Shown here: one piece after another, positions 52,398 to 61,436 of the stretch
How positions within the stretch are numbered: position 1 is the first letter of the stretch
Layout: each line of letters starts with the position of its first letter
Source of the DNA: Streptomyces benahoarensis
Lineage (GTDB): Bacteria > Actinomycetota > Actinomycetes > Streptomycetales > Streptomycetaceae
Assembly: GCF_007280575.1 (NCBI RefSeq)
Contig: NZ_VKJP01000001.1
Location: forward strand, 96,359-160,358
Reading direction: 5' to 3'
Length of the DNA stretch: 64,000 nucleotides
Made by a program: the position numbers and the translations under genes
The notes under the pieces: generated by a model
What the model saw: the letters and a program-made list of their open reading frames with translations, nothing else
The model's database searches: none
What the model was told of the DNA's origin: nothing

Positions 52398-53747
52398 TCA
52401 GGCCGGCGCACCGGGCGGGTTGACATCAGGGAACAGCTTCTGGAGGCGAAGGATGCTGTAGATGAGCGAGAACATGTTGAATCCGGCACCCGCGACACCC
52501 CAGAGGTAAACCCATCGCGGGACCACGATTCCGGTCGCTTTGAAGACGGCCGCCAGCTCGCGCGCATCCTGAATTCCCGCGAGATAGGCAAGGAATTGCT
52601 TGAAGGACGGCCCGGAGAGCTTGAACATCGATTTCCAGAGCTCCCAGGCGCCTTTGAGCTGCGCCCAGAAGGACTTGAGGAAACCCACCTCGGGGGTGAT
52701 GATGCCGAGGCCTCGCAGCAGCCAGTTGAAGAGCGGATTGTTGAACCATTCCGCCATGTTCAGCCATTCGAGCGCCGCCGCCGCCCCCTCGGCGGTGATG
52801 GGCCCGGTCGGGACCAACGGAATCGCGTCTCCGCCGATTCCCCACCCACGGCCACCAGTACCGAACATACGGGCGAAGGCCCTCGCCGCAGCGGCCTCGA
52901 TCTTGCCCCACAGCGAGACGATGGCGCCGAGTCCTGCGGCCCCCAGCCCGAGGGCCCCCAAGATGACGTCGAGGAGGCTTCCCTTGCCCTCGTGATAGAG
53001 GATGGAGCTGACCACCAGTGATAGCCCGGCTGTCACGAATGCCCCCAGGACGATGAGGTTCACCCCTGGGATGAGGAGGGCCAGGATCGCGAAGGCCGCG
53101 GCGAGCCAGCCGAAGAGGTCACCGCCGACCCGCGCCAGCCAGTCGACGAACCTGTCCCACCCCGAGTCGGTCAGACCGTCGTCGTACCGGTCGCAGTTGA
53201 CCGCGTCACCGAAGCGCTTTCCGGCGTCGTTGAGCGCGTCGAGCGCGTTCTGGAGGTCCTTCTTCGCATCGGCCAGCTTGTTGTCGGCGTTCTTGGCGGC
53301 CTTGTCCTTGTCGTCGCCCTTTTCCTTCTCCTTGTCGGAGATCTTGCCGTCCGAATCCTTCTGCGGATCCGGCATGCCCGTGGCCTTGGCCTGATCGCCC
53401 TGGGCTTCCTCGGCCTTTTCGAGGGCCTTCTTGGTGTCGCCAAGACCCTGCACCAGATGCGGCTCGTAGATTCCGGCTTCCCGCACGACATCGTCGTAAC
53501 GGGCGCCGGCCTTCTTCAGATCCGCCTTGATCGACTCCGCGTCGGACTTGAGGCCCTCCACATACCCGCCCGCAAGGCCTTCACTGTTACTGCTGATGAT
53601 CTTGTCGAGCTTGGCTACGGCGTCGTGGATGGTGTCGGCAATGTTCTTGAAACGCTTCTGTGCCTCATGCACCGCGTCGAGGTCGGTGCGGACCGGATCC
53701 TTGTCGAGGTCCAGCGGTGACCAGTCGAGACTCCTGATGCCAGACAT
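52398..53747 (-). CDS. Type VII substrate-like protein with central membrane helices
   Basis: 449 residues from ATG 53747. The first ~110 residues are helical and start SLDWSPLDLDKDPVRTDLDA, resembling the type VII signal-like domain of large actinobacterial substrates. A highly charged coiled-coil linker follows (KDSDGKISDKEKEKGDDKDK). Then come hydrophobic stretches (LFGWLAAAFAILALLIPGVN, IVLGAFVTAGLSLVVSSILY, ILGALGLGAAGLGAIVSLWG) that look membrane-spanning or membrane-inserting, and a further one near the C-terminus (WVYLWGVAGAGFNMFSLIYS). It could be a pore-type effector or a component of the secretion apparatus. Confidence 0.65.
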   Translation of the reverse strand: MSGIRSLDWSPLDLDKDPVRTDLDAVHEAQKRFKNIADTIHDAVAKLDKIISSNSEGLAGGYVEGLKSDAESIKADLKKAGARYDDVVREAGIYEPHLVQGLGDTKKALEKAEEAQGDQAKATGMPDPQKDSDGKISDKEKEKGDDKDKAAKNADNKLADAKKDLQNALDALNDAGKRFGDAVNCDRYDDGLTDSGWDRFVDWLARVGGDLFGWLAAAFAILALLIPGVNLIVLGAFVTAGLSLVVSSILYHEGKGSLLDVILGALGLGAAGLGAIVSLWGKIEAAAARAFARMFGTGGRGWGIGGDAIPLVPTGPITAEGAAAALEWLNMAEWFNNPLFNWLLRGLGIITPEVGFLKSFWAQLKGAWELWKSMFKLSGPSFKQFLAYLAGIQDARELAAVFKATGIVVPRWVYLWGVAGAGFNMFSLIYSILRLQKLFPDVNPPGAPA

Positions 53748-53778
53748 CGGTTCTCCTCAGCCCTTTCCGACCTGCGTA

Positions 53779-54063
53779 TCAGGCGTCATTTTCTTTGAAC
53801 GAGTCCTTCATCTTCTGATCGGCCTTCGTCCACTCCTCGTCGACCTTGGCCACCTTCTCGCTGAAGGAACTCATCTTGTCGGCCATGTCCGAGCGATGGA
53901 CCTCCCAGTTGTAGGCGAAGTCCTTCATCGACAAGTTGGCGTTCAGCTGGCCCCAGAGGTCCCTGGACTCATTCTGGAGGTCGGTCGCCGCCTTGAAATC
54001 TTCGGCCAACTGGGTGAGGTCGTCGGCCAGTTCCTTGAGGTCCTTCACCACGAGGTCTGCCAT
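53779..54063 (-). CDS. WXG100-size type VII protein
   Basis: 94 residues from ATG 54063; GGAGG sits 5 nt upstream, while the in-frame GTG just before (54066) is too close to it. It is all-helical with a central LWGQ (WXG-like) turn between two helices and the C-terminal helix DMADKMSSFSEKVAKVDEEW. It fits the WXG100 fold of EsxA/B-type substrates. Its start codon overlaps the TGA of the ATPase gene. Confidence 0.78.
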   Translation of the reverse strand: MADLVVKDLKELADDLTQLAEDFKAATDLQNESRDLWGQLNANLSMKDFAYNWEVHRSDMADKMSSFSEKVAKVDEEWTKADQKMKDSFKENDA

Positions 54064-57000
54064 CACTGCCTCCTACGGTCGTCCGTGGCCGCCCCCGGGC
54101 GGGGCGCCGTCGGAATCTGTGTGGTCATCAGGGCACCGCTGCCCAGATGCAGCAGCCCGGCCCCCGGTACGACCTTCGCCGCCAGCTGGGAGCGGGAGAG
54201 CCTGACACCCACCAGATCCCCGTCGCCCATGTTGGGCGGCGACAGCAGGACTCCGCGGCGGTTCTTCTTGATCTCCGACTGCCAGCCGGCGAAGCCCACA
54301 CCCACCGTGGCGACGTCGCCACCGATGATCACGCCGCGGTTGCTGCCGGACGCCTTGCGGACGAAGGTCTTCAGCCAGTCACGGCAGATCAGGTCGCGCC
54401 ACACCTCGGCGTCGTCGACCACCAGCACCACCGGACCGTCACCCGGGTCGAGCAGTTCGGCGAACTGCTTCTCGGTGGGCTGCTCGTCGGTGAGGACACC
54501 GCGGACACCGGCCCGTCCGGCGAAGGCACGCAGCGGGGAGTTCATCGGCGCGCCGATGACCACTTCGGTGCCGCCGCGCAGCAGCGACTCCGTCATGACG
54601 CCCAGCGCGGTGCTGCGGCCGGAGCGGGACGGTCCCGCCACCAGGAAGGTCGGCTGGTCGCCGCGGAGATCGGCGCCGACCGGTTCGAGTTCGTCACCGG
54701 CCACGCCCACCAGCGCCCACATCTGCTGCGGCGTGTCGACCATCTCCCATGCCTGGTCGAAGGAGAGCTCGGTCGGCATCACCGCGATGCGGTTCGGCCG
54801 GGCCGACTTCGGCACCGCGGCCTCCCGCTCGACGAGCCGGTCGGCCAGCGCGTGCACCGCGGCGACCTGCGCCGGGCCCGACGGATCGGCCGCGACCAGG
54901 GCGACCTGCGTCTCGACCGCGTTGAGCGCGACGTAACCGCGGCCCGGCGGCAGGTTCTCCGGGATCTTGCGCGGGTTGAGCCCGGCCAGGCTGGCGTCGC
55001 TGCGGTCCGAGAGGCGTAGCACGAGCTTGTCCTCGCACAGCGACGACATCCGGCCGCTCAGCAGCATCCGGTCACCGGCGATGACCAGGTGGACGCCCGC
55101 GCTGCCGCCCTCGCGGTGCAGGGTCTGGATCAGATCGGTGAGCGCCCCGCCGTCGTACTCGCCGAGGGTGCCCATGAACCCCTCCCAGCGGTCCAGCAGC
55201 AGCACGATGTGCGGCAGCCGCTCCTCGGCGGGCCGCGCCGCGCGCTGCTCGGCGACATCGGCGAACCCGGACTCACCGAGCAGCCTCTGACGGCGCTGCA
55301 CCTCGTCGTGGAGCCGGGTGAGCAGCCGCACCGCGCGGTCGGTCTCCGTACGCTGCACCACCGCGCCGCAGTGCGGCAGCCGGCTCAGGGAGAGCAGTGC
55401 GCCGTTGCCGCAGTCGAGCCCGTACAGATGCAGATCGGCCACGCTCGATGCGGCGGCCGCGGCGGCGGCGAAGGTGCGCAGCGCCGCCGAGCGGCCCGAG
55501 CGGGGTGCGCCGACGATGTGCAGATGCCCGAAGGTGGCCATGTCGACCGTCACCGGTTCCTGCCGCTGCTGTGTCGGCAGGTCCTGGATGGCCCAGGAGA
55601 ACGCGGGGTCCTGCCCGGAGCCGGTGACCGGGTCCGTCGCCAGCTCGACCACCGGGGAGAGCGGCAGCGGCGGGAGCCAGGGGCGGCGCTGTTGCGGGAT
55701 GTCCAGCATCTCCCCCGCCCTCCGGACCGAGTTGACCAGTACCGACAGGTCGGTCGCCTCGTCGGTCTCCCCGGCGACCCGCGGGCGTTGCGGCGCGGGA
55801 AGTCCCAGGTCCAGCCAGGAGACCGGCTTGAGGAACGGCGCGACGACTTCCTGTGCCCGGTTCGCCGACGGCCGGCGGCCGCCGACCCGGCCGGTCTGGA
55901 AGGGGATCAGCGAGCTGTGCCCGAGGCGGGCGTAGGCACGTCCCGGCGTCGACGCGGAGATGTTCGCGGCCTCGCGGTCGTCGATGACGTCGGTGCTCTC
56001 CCCGGCGTCGGTCACCCGCAGCGCGATCCGCAGGTTGGTGTTGGCGCGGATCTCCGCGGAGACCACGCCGGAGGGCCGCTGGGTGGCGAGGATCAGGTGG
56101 ATGCCCAGGGAGCGGCCCCGCTGGGCGACGTTCACCAGACCGGTCACGAAGTCCGGCAGCTCGCGGGCCATGGACGCGAACTCGTCGATGACGATGAGCA
56201 GCCGCGGGATCGGCGCGAGGCCGGGCCGCCGGGTCGCGTAGTCGAGGTAGTCCTCCAGGTCCTTGGCGCCGGCGGCGGCGAGGAGGCGCTCGCGGTGGGT
56301 CAGTTCGGCGCCGAGCGAGGTCAGGGCGCGTTCGACGAGATGGGGGTCGAGGTCGGTCACCAGTCCCACGGTGTGCGGCAGCCGGATGCACTCCTTGAAC
56401 GCGGCGCCGCCCTTGTAGTCGATCAGTACGAACGTCATGGCGTCCGGGCGGTTGGCCACGGCCAGCGACGCGACCAGGGTCTGGAGGAATTCCGACTTGC
56501 CGGAGCCGGTGGTACCCGCCACCAGGCCGTGCGGACCGTGGTTGACCAGGTCGAGGGCGAACGGGCCGTCGAGCGAGGTGCCGACGACGGCCTTGGTGCT
56601 GCGGCCGCCGGCGCGCCAGCGGCCGGCGACCGTGGCGGGATCGGGATCCTCCAGGTCGATCGTCTCCAGCAGGCGTGCGGTGGCGGGCAGCGCGGCCTCA
56701 CCCTGGTTGGTGCTGACGTCCCGCAGCGGGGCGAGCCGCCGTCCGGTGGCCTCGTACCAGCTGTCGGCGACGTCGTCGGCGAGGATGCCGTCGATCTGGT
56801 CGGCGCGCTGCTGCCGCAGGCTCGCCGGCTGGGCCGCACCGCCGACGACGACGGTGGCGCACTCCTCCGGAAGGGTGCGCTCGTCGGTGTCCACGCAGAT
56901 GCTGTAGATGCCGACGGCCGGGCCCTCGCGCAGGATCGTCACCACGCCCGGCAGCGCCCGCAGCCTCCGGGCGCCGTCCATCACCACGACGATGTCCGGG

Positions 57001-58463
57001 TCGCTCAGCACCGCCTGCGCACCGGCCTGGAGCAGTGCCTGCTTGCGGACGTTGATCAACTCGATCAGCTCAGCCACCCGGTGGCCGAGGGTCTGGGCGT
57101 CCGCACCGACCAGCGCCAGCGCCTGCTGCCCCAACTGCGGCCGGGTGTGCGGCAGCCAGGCCGCCCACTCCCACAACCGCTCGCCCTCCGGGTCGGTCAG
57201 GACGTACAGCTGTACATCGCGCGGGCTCTGCAGCACCGCCAGCTGCCCGACCAACCAGCGGGCCGTCCGCCGTGGCCACTCCTGGTGTCCGGCGACACCG
57301 ACGACGCCCGCGTGGGCGAGGGAGAAGGCCGCCGGGACGTCCGGTGCGGCCCGCAGGTCGCGCCGGTGGCGACCGCCTTCGGCCTCCTCCTCCACGATGA
57401 TCTCGGTGGGGAGGTCGGCGATACCGACCCGGACCAGGAGGTGGTCGGGGTCGACGCGGCGGCGTTCCCAGAGCCGGGCGCGCGGGCCGGTCGCGATGGA
57501 CAGCAGCTCACCGGGGTCGGGGCTGACGGCGCGGCGGTCGAGGCGTTCCTCGTCCAGTGCGGCGGCGATCTCCCGTTCGGTCTCGGCCCGCCGCTCCTGG
57601 AACTCGGCGATCTTGCGGCGGTGGCCGACCTTGCCCTGGCGCCGCCCGGAGATCCAGTTCCCGATCATCATCACCGGGGACATCGCGGCCATGAGCAGGA
57701 ACATCGGGTTGTCCGACACCAGCGCGATCACCCCGCCGAGCACCGCGGGCAAGGTGGCGGCGAGCCACGGCAGTGCGCTCGGCGTCGGGGCCTTGGGCTC
57801 GGCGGGGAGACGGAACTCGGTGCGCTTGGTGGGCGGGAGCAGCCGCGGCGGGCGGTTGTAGTCCAGGTACTCGCCGTCCGGGGAGGGGTCGATGATGGCG
57901 TCCGGGCGCTGGACGGGCTGCGCCTCCAGGAGCGTGTCACCGCACCGGAGTTGGGACCGTGGCTGCCAGGCGACCTCGTATCCCGGCAGGGGGGCGCGGT
58001 CCAGAAGGGGGCCTTCGACGGACGCGGAGAGTTGCACGGTCGCGTCCAGGAGCACCCGGATCACGGCGGCTTCGGACGGCTGGTCGCTGCCCAGCCGCAC
58101 CTGGCAGCTCCCGTGGGAGCCGATCCGGTGCTCACCGGCGTCCAGGTTCCAGACCTGGCCCGCTCCGGTGCCCGCCACCGCCCGGACGGTCACCAGACCG
58201 GCCCGTTTCCTCGTGCCCTTGCCGGGCTGGTCGAGCCAGAGGACGCTGCCGTCGTGGATGCCGCTGCCCCCGAAGGGCTGGGCGAGATCGAGGCGCTGCG
58301 CGCCGAGGTAGACCTCGGGCAGCTCCGTCTTCCCCAGCGGTACCGGCGCGACACCGGCCAGCAGTTCCCGGACCACCTCGCGTAGGACGGTGTGGGGGTC
58401 GGCGTCCACGACCACGTCGGCCGACACGTCCGGGTGCCGGGCAATGGTGATCATCATGGGCAT
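54063..58463 (-). CDS. eccC: FHA-FtsK/SpoIIIE type VII secretion ATPase (EssC/EccC-like)
   Basis: 1466 residues from ATG 58463 behind GGGGGACAGCC. An N-terminal ubiquitin-like/FHA part (EHRIGSHGSCQVRLGSDQPS, then WQPRSQLRCGDTLL; residues up to about 200) is followed by two membrane helices (LPWLAATLPAVLGGVIALVS, NPMFLLMAAMSPVMMIGNWI). Three FtsK-type ATPase domains follow: Walker A GTTGSGKSEFLQTL near 650 with VLIDYKGGAAF, a degenerate GAPRSGRSAAL near 983, and AGPSRSGRSTAL near 1273. The first is the one expected to be active. FHA at the N-terminus is the build of Firmicute EssC rather than mycobacterial EccC. It drives export of WXG100 proteins. Confidence 0.9.
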   Translation of the reverse strand: MPMMITIARHPDVSADVVVDADPHTVLREVVRELLAGVAPVPLGKTELPEVYLGAQRLDLAQPFGGSGIHDGSVLWLDQPGKGTRKRAGLVTVRAVAGTGAGQVWNLDAGEHRIGSHGSCQVRLGSDQPSEAAVIRVLLDATVQLSASVEGPLLDRAPLPGYEVAWQPRSQLRCGDTLLEAQPVQRPDAIIDPSPDGEYLDYNRPPRLLPPTKRTEFRLPAEPKAPTPSALPWLAATLPAVLGGVIALVSDNPMFLLMAAMSPVMMIGNWISGRRQGKVGHRRKIAEFQERRAETEREIAAALDEERLDRRAVSPDPGELLSIATGPRARLWERRRVDPDHLLVRVGIADLPTEIIVEEEAEGGRHRRDLRAAPDVPAAFSLAHAGVVGVAGHQEWPRRTARWLVGQLAVLQSPRDVQLYVLTDPEGERLWEWAAWLPHTRPQLGQQALALVGADAQTLGHRVAELIELINVRKQALLQAGAQAVLSDPDIVVVMDGARRLRALPGVVTILREGPAVGIYSICVDTDERTLPEECATVVVGGAAQPASLRQQRADQIDGILADDVADSWYEATGRRLAPLRDVSTNQGEAALPATARLLETIDLEDPDPATVAGRWRAGGRSTKAVVGTSLDGPFALDLVNHGPHGLVAGTTGSGKSEFLQTLVASLAVANRPDAMTFVLIDYKGGAAFKECIRLPHTVGLVTDLDPHLVERALTSLGAELTHRERLLAAAGAKDLEDYLDYATRRPGLAPIPRLLIVIDEFASMARELPDFVTGLVNVAQRGRSLGIHLILATQRPSGVVSAEIRANTNLRIALRVTDAGESTDVIDDREAANISASTPGRAYARLGHSSLIPFQTGRVGGRRPSANRAQEVVAPFLKPVSWLDLGLPAPQRPRVAGETDEATDLSVLVNSVRRAGEMLDIPQQRRPWLPPLPLSPVVELATDPVTGSGQDPAFSWAIQDLPTQQRQEPVTVDMATFGHLHIVGAPRSGRSAALRTFAAAAAAASSVADLHLYGLDCGNGALLSLSRLPHCGAVVQRTETDRAVRLLTRLHDEVQRRQRLLGESGFADVAEQRAARPAEERLPHIVLLLDRWEGFMGTLGEYDGGALTDLIQTLHREGGSAGVHLVIAGDRMLLSGRMSSLCEDKLVLRLSDRSDASLAGLNPRKIPENLPPGRGYVALNAVETQVALVAADPSGPAQVAAVHALADRLVEREAAVPKSARPNRIAVMPTELSFDQAWEMVDTPQQMWALVGVAGDELEPVGADLRGDQPTFLVAGPSRSGRSTALGVMTESLLRGGTEVVIGAPMNSPLRAFAGRAGVRGVLTDEQPTEKQFAELLDPGDGPVVLVVDDAEVWRDLICRDWLKTFVRKASGSNRGVIIGGDVATVGVGFAGWQSEIKKNRRGVLLSPPNMGDGDLVGVRLSRSQLAAKVVPGAGLLHLGSGALMTTQIPTAPRPGAATDDRRRQ

Positions 58464-58495
58464 GGCTGTCCCCCTTCCTCCGTCCGGCCTTGCTC

Positions 58496-58795
58496 TTACT
58501 TGTGGTTCAGGGAGCTGGACATCTGGTTGTCCATCTCCTGCATCGAGCTGACCGCCTTGTCGAGCCACTGCGACAGCTGGTCCAGGGTCTCCATCGCCGT
58601 GTTCGCCGAGGTGACGAACTCGGTGTGCACCTCTTCGAACTTGCCGGACGCCTGGTCGGTGACGAAGCCGCTGGCGGTCAGGTTGTCGACGATGCTCTTG
58701 CACTCGTTGAGCTTGGCGTCGATGTCGGCCTTGTTGTTGCGCATCCGGCTCGCGCTGTCCTGCATCTCGCCGTACGTCACGTTCATGTTCGCCAT
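58496..58795 (-). CDS. WXG100-family protein
   Basis: 99 residues from ATG 58795, preceded by AGAAGGGGCC. It begins MNVTYGEMQDSASRMRNNKA and has a ASGFVTDQASGKFEEVHTEF turn in place of the exact WXG, then a long helix SQWLDKAVSSMQEMDNQM. It is the first gene of the leftward type VII operon, directly before the ATPase gene. It is probably the main secreted partner of the 94-residue protein. Confidence 0.85.
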   Translation of the reverse strand: MANMNVTYGEMQDSASRMRNNKADIDAKLNECKSIVDNLTASGFVTDQASGKFEEVHTEFVTSANTAMETLDQLSQWLDKAVSSMQEMDNQMSSSLNHK

Positions 58796-59046
58796 GAGGG
58801 GCCCCTTCTGCTGTCGCCGCGGCCGTCAGCCGGCACATCGGCGCTCACCGGTTCGGATGCGGTCGATGCTAGGAACGGGCTCGGGAGGGGGTCCACCGCT
58901 CCCGGGCCGCGATGGGCCCTAGGTCCCAAGTCCGCCCTCCGGCGCTCGACACCCCCGGTCCCCGCCGGTCACCGTTCTTCCCACGCCCGCGAAGCCGCGC
59001 GAACTCGAATCCGTTCGCCGTCCGGCAGGCATCAGAGGAGTTGAAG
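58796..59046. promoter_or_regulatory. Divergent promoter region of the type VII locus
   Basis: 251 bp between the starts of the WXG100 gene and the ricin-lectin membrane protein. It should carry both promoters. No exact elements or repeats are claimed. Confidence 0.45.
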
Positions 59047-60576
59047 GTGTCACAGCCCCGCCGTCCCGCCGATCGAGACCGCCCCGCCAATTGGTTCACC
59101 CGCATCTTCGGCAAGCGCCGGGCCGACCCGTTCACGGGGGGCCTGCGCACCGATCACGGGATGTGGACGGTCGACCGGGCGATGCGGGTCATGGCCACCG
59201 CCTGCGCGCGGGAGAACCGGGAAGTCCCGGAGGCCCAGGCGGTCCTCGTGGGCGCCGACACCGTGCGCTTCCTGCTCCGCAGCCCCGACGAACGGCCCCC
59301 GGCGGGCTGGACCGCCGACCCCGACGCCCGGGCCTGGACCGCGCAGCTTCGCGGGATCCAGACCGCGGAGGTCGAGGAGTCCGTACGGGAGCCGTATCCG
59401 CAGTTGGTGTCCCTCGGCAGCTCCAGCGCGGGCTTCGCCCTGCTCAACCTCGGTGACTCGGGCGGGATCATCGCGCTGGAGGGCGACAGCCGGCGTGCCC
59501 GGGCGCTCGTCCAGGAGTGGACGCGGGAGCTGACCACCAACCCGTGGTCGCGGGGTGTGCAGGTGGTCCGGGTCGGGTTCAAGCCCGGCACCGCGGACCC
59601 GATCGGGACGACCGAGGTGCAGAGCCTTGAGGACGCCGCGGCGGCGATGTCCCAGCCGGCCGGCGGTGTGCTGATCCTCGCGAGCATGCCGGGCGGGCGG
59701 GACAAGGAGCGCGTCCGCTACCTGGCCGACCACCCCAGGACGCCCTGGGCGGTGGTGGTCCTGGGCCGTGGTGACCGCCCGCGGTGGCGGTTCACGCTCG
59801 ACTCCCGGGGGCTGATCGACACCCGGCTGCTGCCCGAGCCGGTGTTGCGGCCGCTGAACCCGGCGCTGGACACCCCGCCCCTCGCGGACGATGTCAAGGA
59901 CGTCACGGTCACCCCGGCGCCCCGGGCGGCCGCTGCGCCGCCCGCCCGTCCCGTAGCCGGGGAGGCGGCCGGCAAGAAGTCTTCCTCCCGCCGCTCCGCC
60001 GTCCTCACCGGATCGGCGGTGGTCGCCGTCTGCGCGGTGACGGCCGGTCTGATCTTCTTCCTCGGCGACCGGAAGTCCTCGGACTCCGCCTCCCCGGCCT
60101 CCGCCTCCCCGGCGCCTTCCTCCTCCACCGCCGCCACCGCCACCGCCGGTACCGGCGGCACCGGCGGCTCCCCTTCCCCGACGTCCGGCGACGGGCCCGC
60201 AGAGCCCAACCCGTTGGGCACGTCGTTGATCAACGACGCCACGGGCAATTGCCTCACCGGCGGCGCCGGGAGCGACGGCACCCCGCTGGCGCTGGCACCC
60301 TGCGACGGCCAGCCCAACCAGCTGTGGAAGATCTCCGAGGACGGCACCATCCAGACCAAGGGGCTGTGCATGGACGCCGCCTGGGGCGCCACCGAGGCCG
60401 GTACGTCCGTCCAGATCGCGAACTGCAGCGGGAACCCGGCCCAGCAGTTCTCGCTGCGCAACGACACCCTCTACACCTCCCATGCCGACAAGTGCGTCAG
60501 GGAGATCGACCACGGCAAGTCCGTCCAGCTGCAACCGTGCGGCAATGGCCCCCTCGAACTCTTCCGGCGCAAGTAG
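59047..60576 (+). CDS. Membrane-anchored ricin-lectin protein of the type VII locus
   Basis: 509 residues from GTG 59047 behind GAGGAGTTGAAG. Residues about 1-270 are a cytoplasmic domain (DRAMRVMATACARENREVPE, FALLNLGDSGGIIALEGDSR, PWSRGVQVVRVGF) shared with other Streptomyces type VII locus proteins. One transmembrane helix follows (AVLTGSAVVAVCAVTAGLIF, about 320-340), then a Ser/Ala/Thr/Gly linker, then an outside ricin-type beta-trefoil (ATGNCLTGGAGSDGTPLALA, NQLWKISEDG, QQFSL). The layout suggests a sensor or anchor that binds sugar outside and the ATPase inside. EccB-like roles are possible but not shown. Confidence 0.75.
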   Translation: MSQPRRPADRDRPANWFTRIFGKRRADPFTGGLRTDHGMWTVDRAMRVMATACARENREVPEAQAVLVGADTVRFLLRSPDERPPAGWTADPDARAWTAQLRGIQTAEVEESVREPYPQLVSLGSSSAGFALLNLGDSGGIIALEGDSRRARALVQEWTRELTTNPWSRGVQVVRVGFKPGTADPIGTTEVQSLEDAAAAMSQPAGGVLILASMPGGRDKERVRYLADHPRTPWAVVVLGRGDRPRWRFTLDSRGLIDTRLLPEPVLRPLNPALDTPPLADDVKDVTVTPAPRAAAAPPARPVAGEAAGKKSSSRRSAVLTGSAVVAVCAVTAGLIFFLGDRKSSDSASPASASPAPSSSTAATATAGTGGTGGSPSPTSGDGPAEPNPLGTSLINDATGNCLTGGAGSDGTPLALAPCDGQPNQLWKISEDGTIQTKGLCMDAAWGATEAGTSVQIANCSGNPAQQFSLRNDTLYTSHADKCVREIDHGKSVQLQPCGNGPLELFRRK

Positions 60577-60616
60577 CAGGCCGGGGAGCGCATCCCCGAG
60601 ACATCACCACCTCTAC

Positions 60617-60648
60617 CGAAGGCCCCCGGCCGCAGCCGGGGGCCTTCG
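60617..60648 (+). terminator. Terminator after the lectin gene
   Basis: CGAAGGCCCCCGGC (60617-60630) pairs perfectly with GCCGGGGGCCTTCG (60635-60648) across a CGCA loop, 40 bp after the stop codon. Confidence 0.88.
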
Positions 60649-60653
60649 CCGTT

Positions 60654-60689
60654 CAAGGGGCGGGGACGCGGAAATGTCCCCGCCCCTTG
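60654..60689. repeat. Second perfect hairpin
   Basis: CAAGGGGCGGGGA (60654-60666) pairs exactly with TCCCCGCCCCTTG (60677-60689) with a 10-nt loop. It follows the terminator by 5 bp and precedes the TetR operator region; a back-up terminator shielding the promoter is likely. Confidence 0.75.
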
Positions 60690-60693
60690 ATAA

Positions 60694-60775
60694 GTAAACA
60701 CAGTGTTCCCTCTGCCTGGCCAGTGCCTGGCCAACATGGAAAGTACGCAACACGTCCAGGGAACACATTGTTTAC
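60694..60775. promoter_or_regulatory. Paired TetR operators flanking the promoter
   Basis: GTAAACACAGTGTTCCCT (60694-60711) and AGGGAACACATTGTTTAC (60758-60775) are inverted copies with two mismatches over 18 bp. The left copy itself contains the palindrome AACAC-A-GTGTT, and the right one AACA-CAT-TGTT. Between them lie two direct copies of TGCCTGGCCA (60713-60722, 60724-60733) one helical turn apart. The block ends 46 bp before the TetR gene, so it is the probable autoregulatory site. Confidence 0.75.
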
Positions 60776-60821
60776 CTCAAACCATTGACGCGCCCGGCGG
60801 CTGTCCCTAAGTTGATCCGCC

Positions 60822-61394
60822 ATGGGCAAGGACAACGCGTCGAGCGGCGCGCAGCGCAAGGTGCTGGACGCCGTCGCCGAGCTGCTTTCGGAGCTGGGCT
60901 ACCTGGAGCTGACCGTCGACAAGGTCGCGAAGCGGGCCGGGGTGACGCGTAAGACCATCTACCACCGGTGGCCGAACAAGGCCGCGCTGGTGGGCGAACT
61001 CCTCATCCGGGATGCGCGGATGGACACCGTGCCCGAGCTCGGCGACAGCCGGGCCGAACTGCGCCATCTTTTCGACCTGATCCTGCGCGACGCGCAGGGG
61101 GAGGGCACGCTCGTCCTGCCCGCCCTCTGGGCGAACATGGGCGAACCGGCGGTGATGGATCGCTTCCGCCGTGAGGTGCTCGCGCCACGTCGCCAGGACG
61201 CCCGGGCCACCGTCCAGCGGGCGATGGTCCGCGGCGATCTGCCCCCCGACACCGATGTGGACCTGCTGCTCGACAGCTGGTCAGGGGTCGTTCAGTTCCG
61301 CAGCCAGATGCGCTCGGACGTCTTCCTGGCCGCCCAGGCCGATGAGCTGGTGGACCTGGCGCTGCGCGGCGGTGTGCCCCGGCTGCGCCGCTGA
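60822..61394 (+). CDS. TetR/AcrR-family repressor
   Basis: 190 residues from ATG 60822. The N-terminal HTH is clear: LDAVAELLSELGYLELTVDK, VAKRAGVTRKTIYHRWPNKA. The ligand domain (TetR_C_33-like) is typical. It heads an operon with an MFS exporter and an M20 amidohydrolase and very probably represses it through the paired operators at 60694-60775. The ligand is unknown, perhaps the compound exported or cleaved. Confidence 0.92.
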   Translation: MGKDNASSGAQRKVLDAVAELLSELGYLELTVDKVAKRAGVTRKTIYHRWPNKAALVGELLIRDARMDTVPELGDSRAELRHLFDLILRDAQGEGTLVLPALWANMGEPAVMDRFRREVLAPRRQDARATVQRAMVRGDLPPDTDVDLLLDSWSGVVQFRSQMRSDVFLAAQADELVDLALRGGVPRLRR

Positions 61395-61436
61395 ACCGGG
61401 CCGCCACCCTTCCCCAGAGCCCCGAGGAGAGCCGCC

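Noticed and set aside
55089..58385. Long plus-strand frame opposite the FtsK-type ATPase
   Set aside because: Low-complexity shadow; the ATPase on the other strand has clear Walker motifs.
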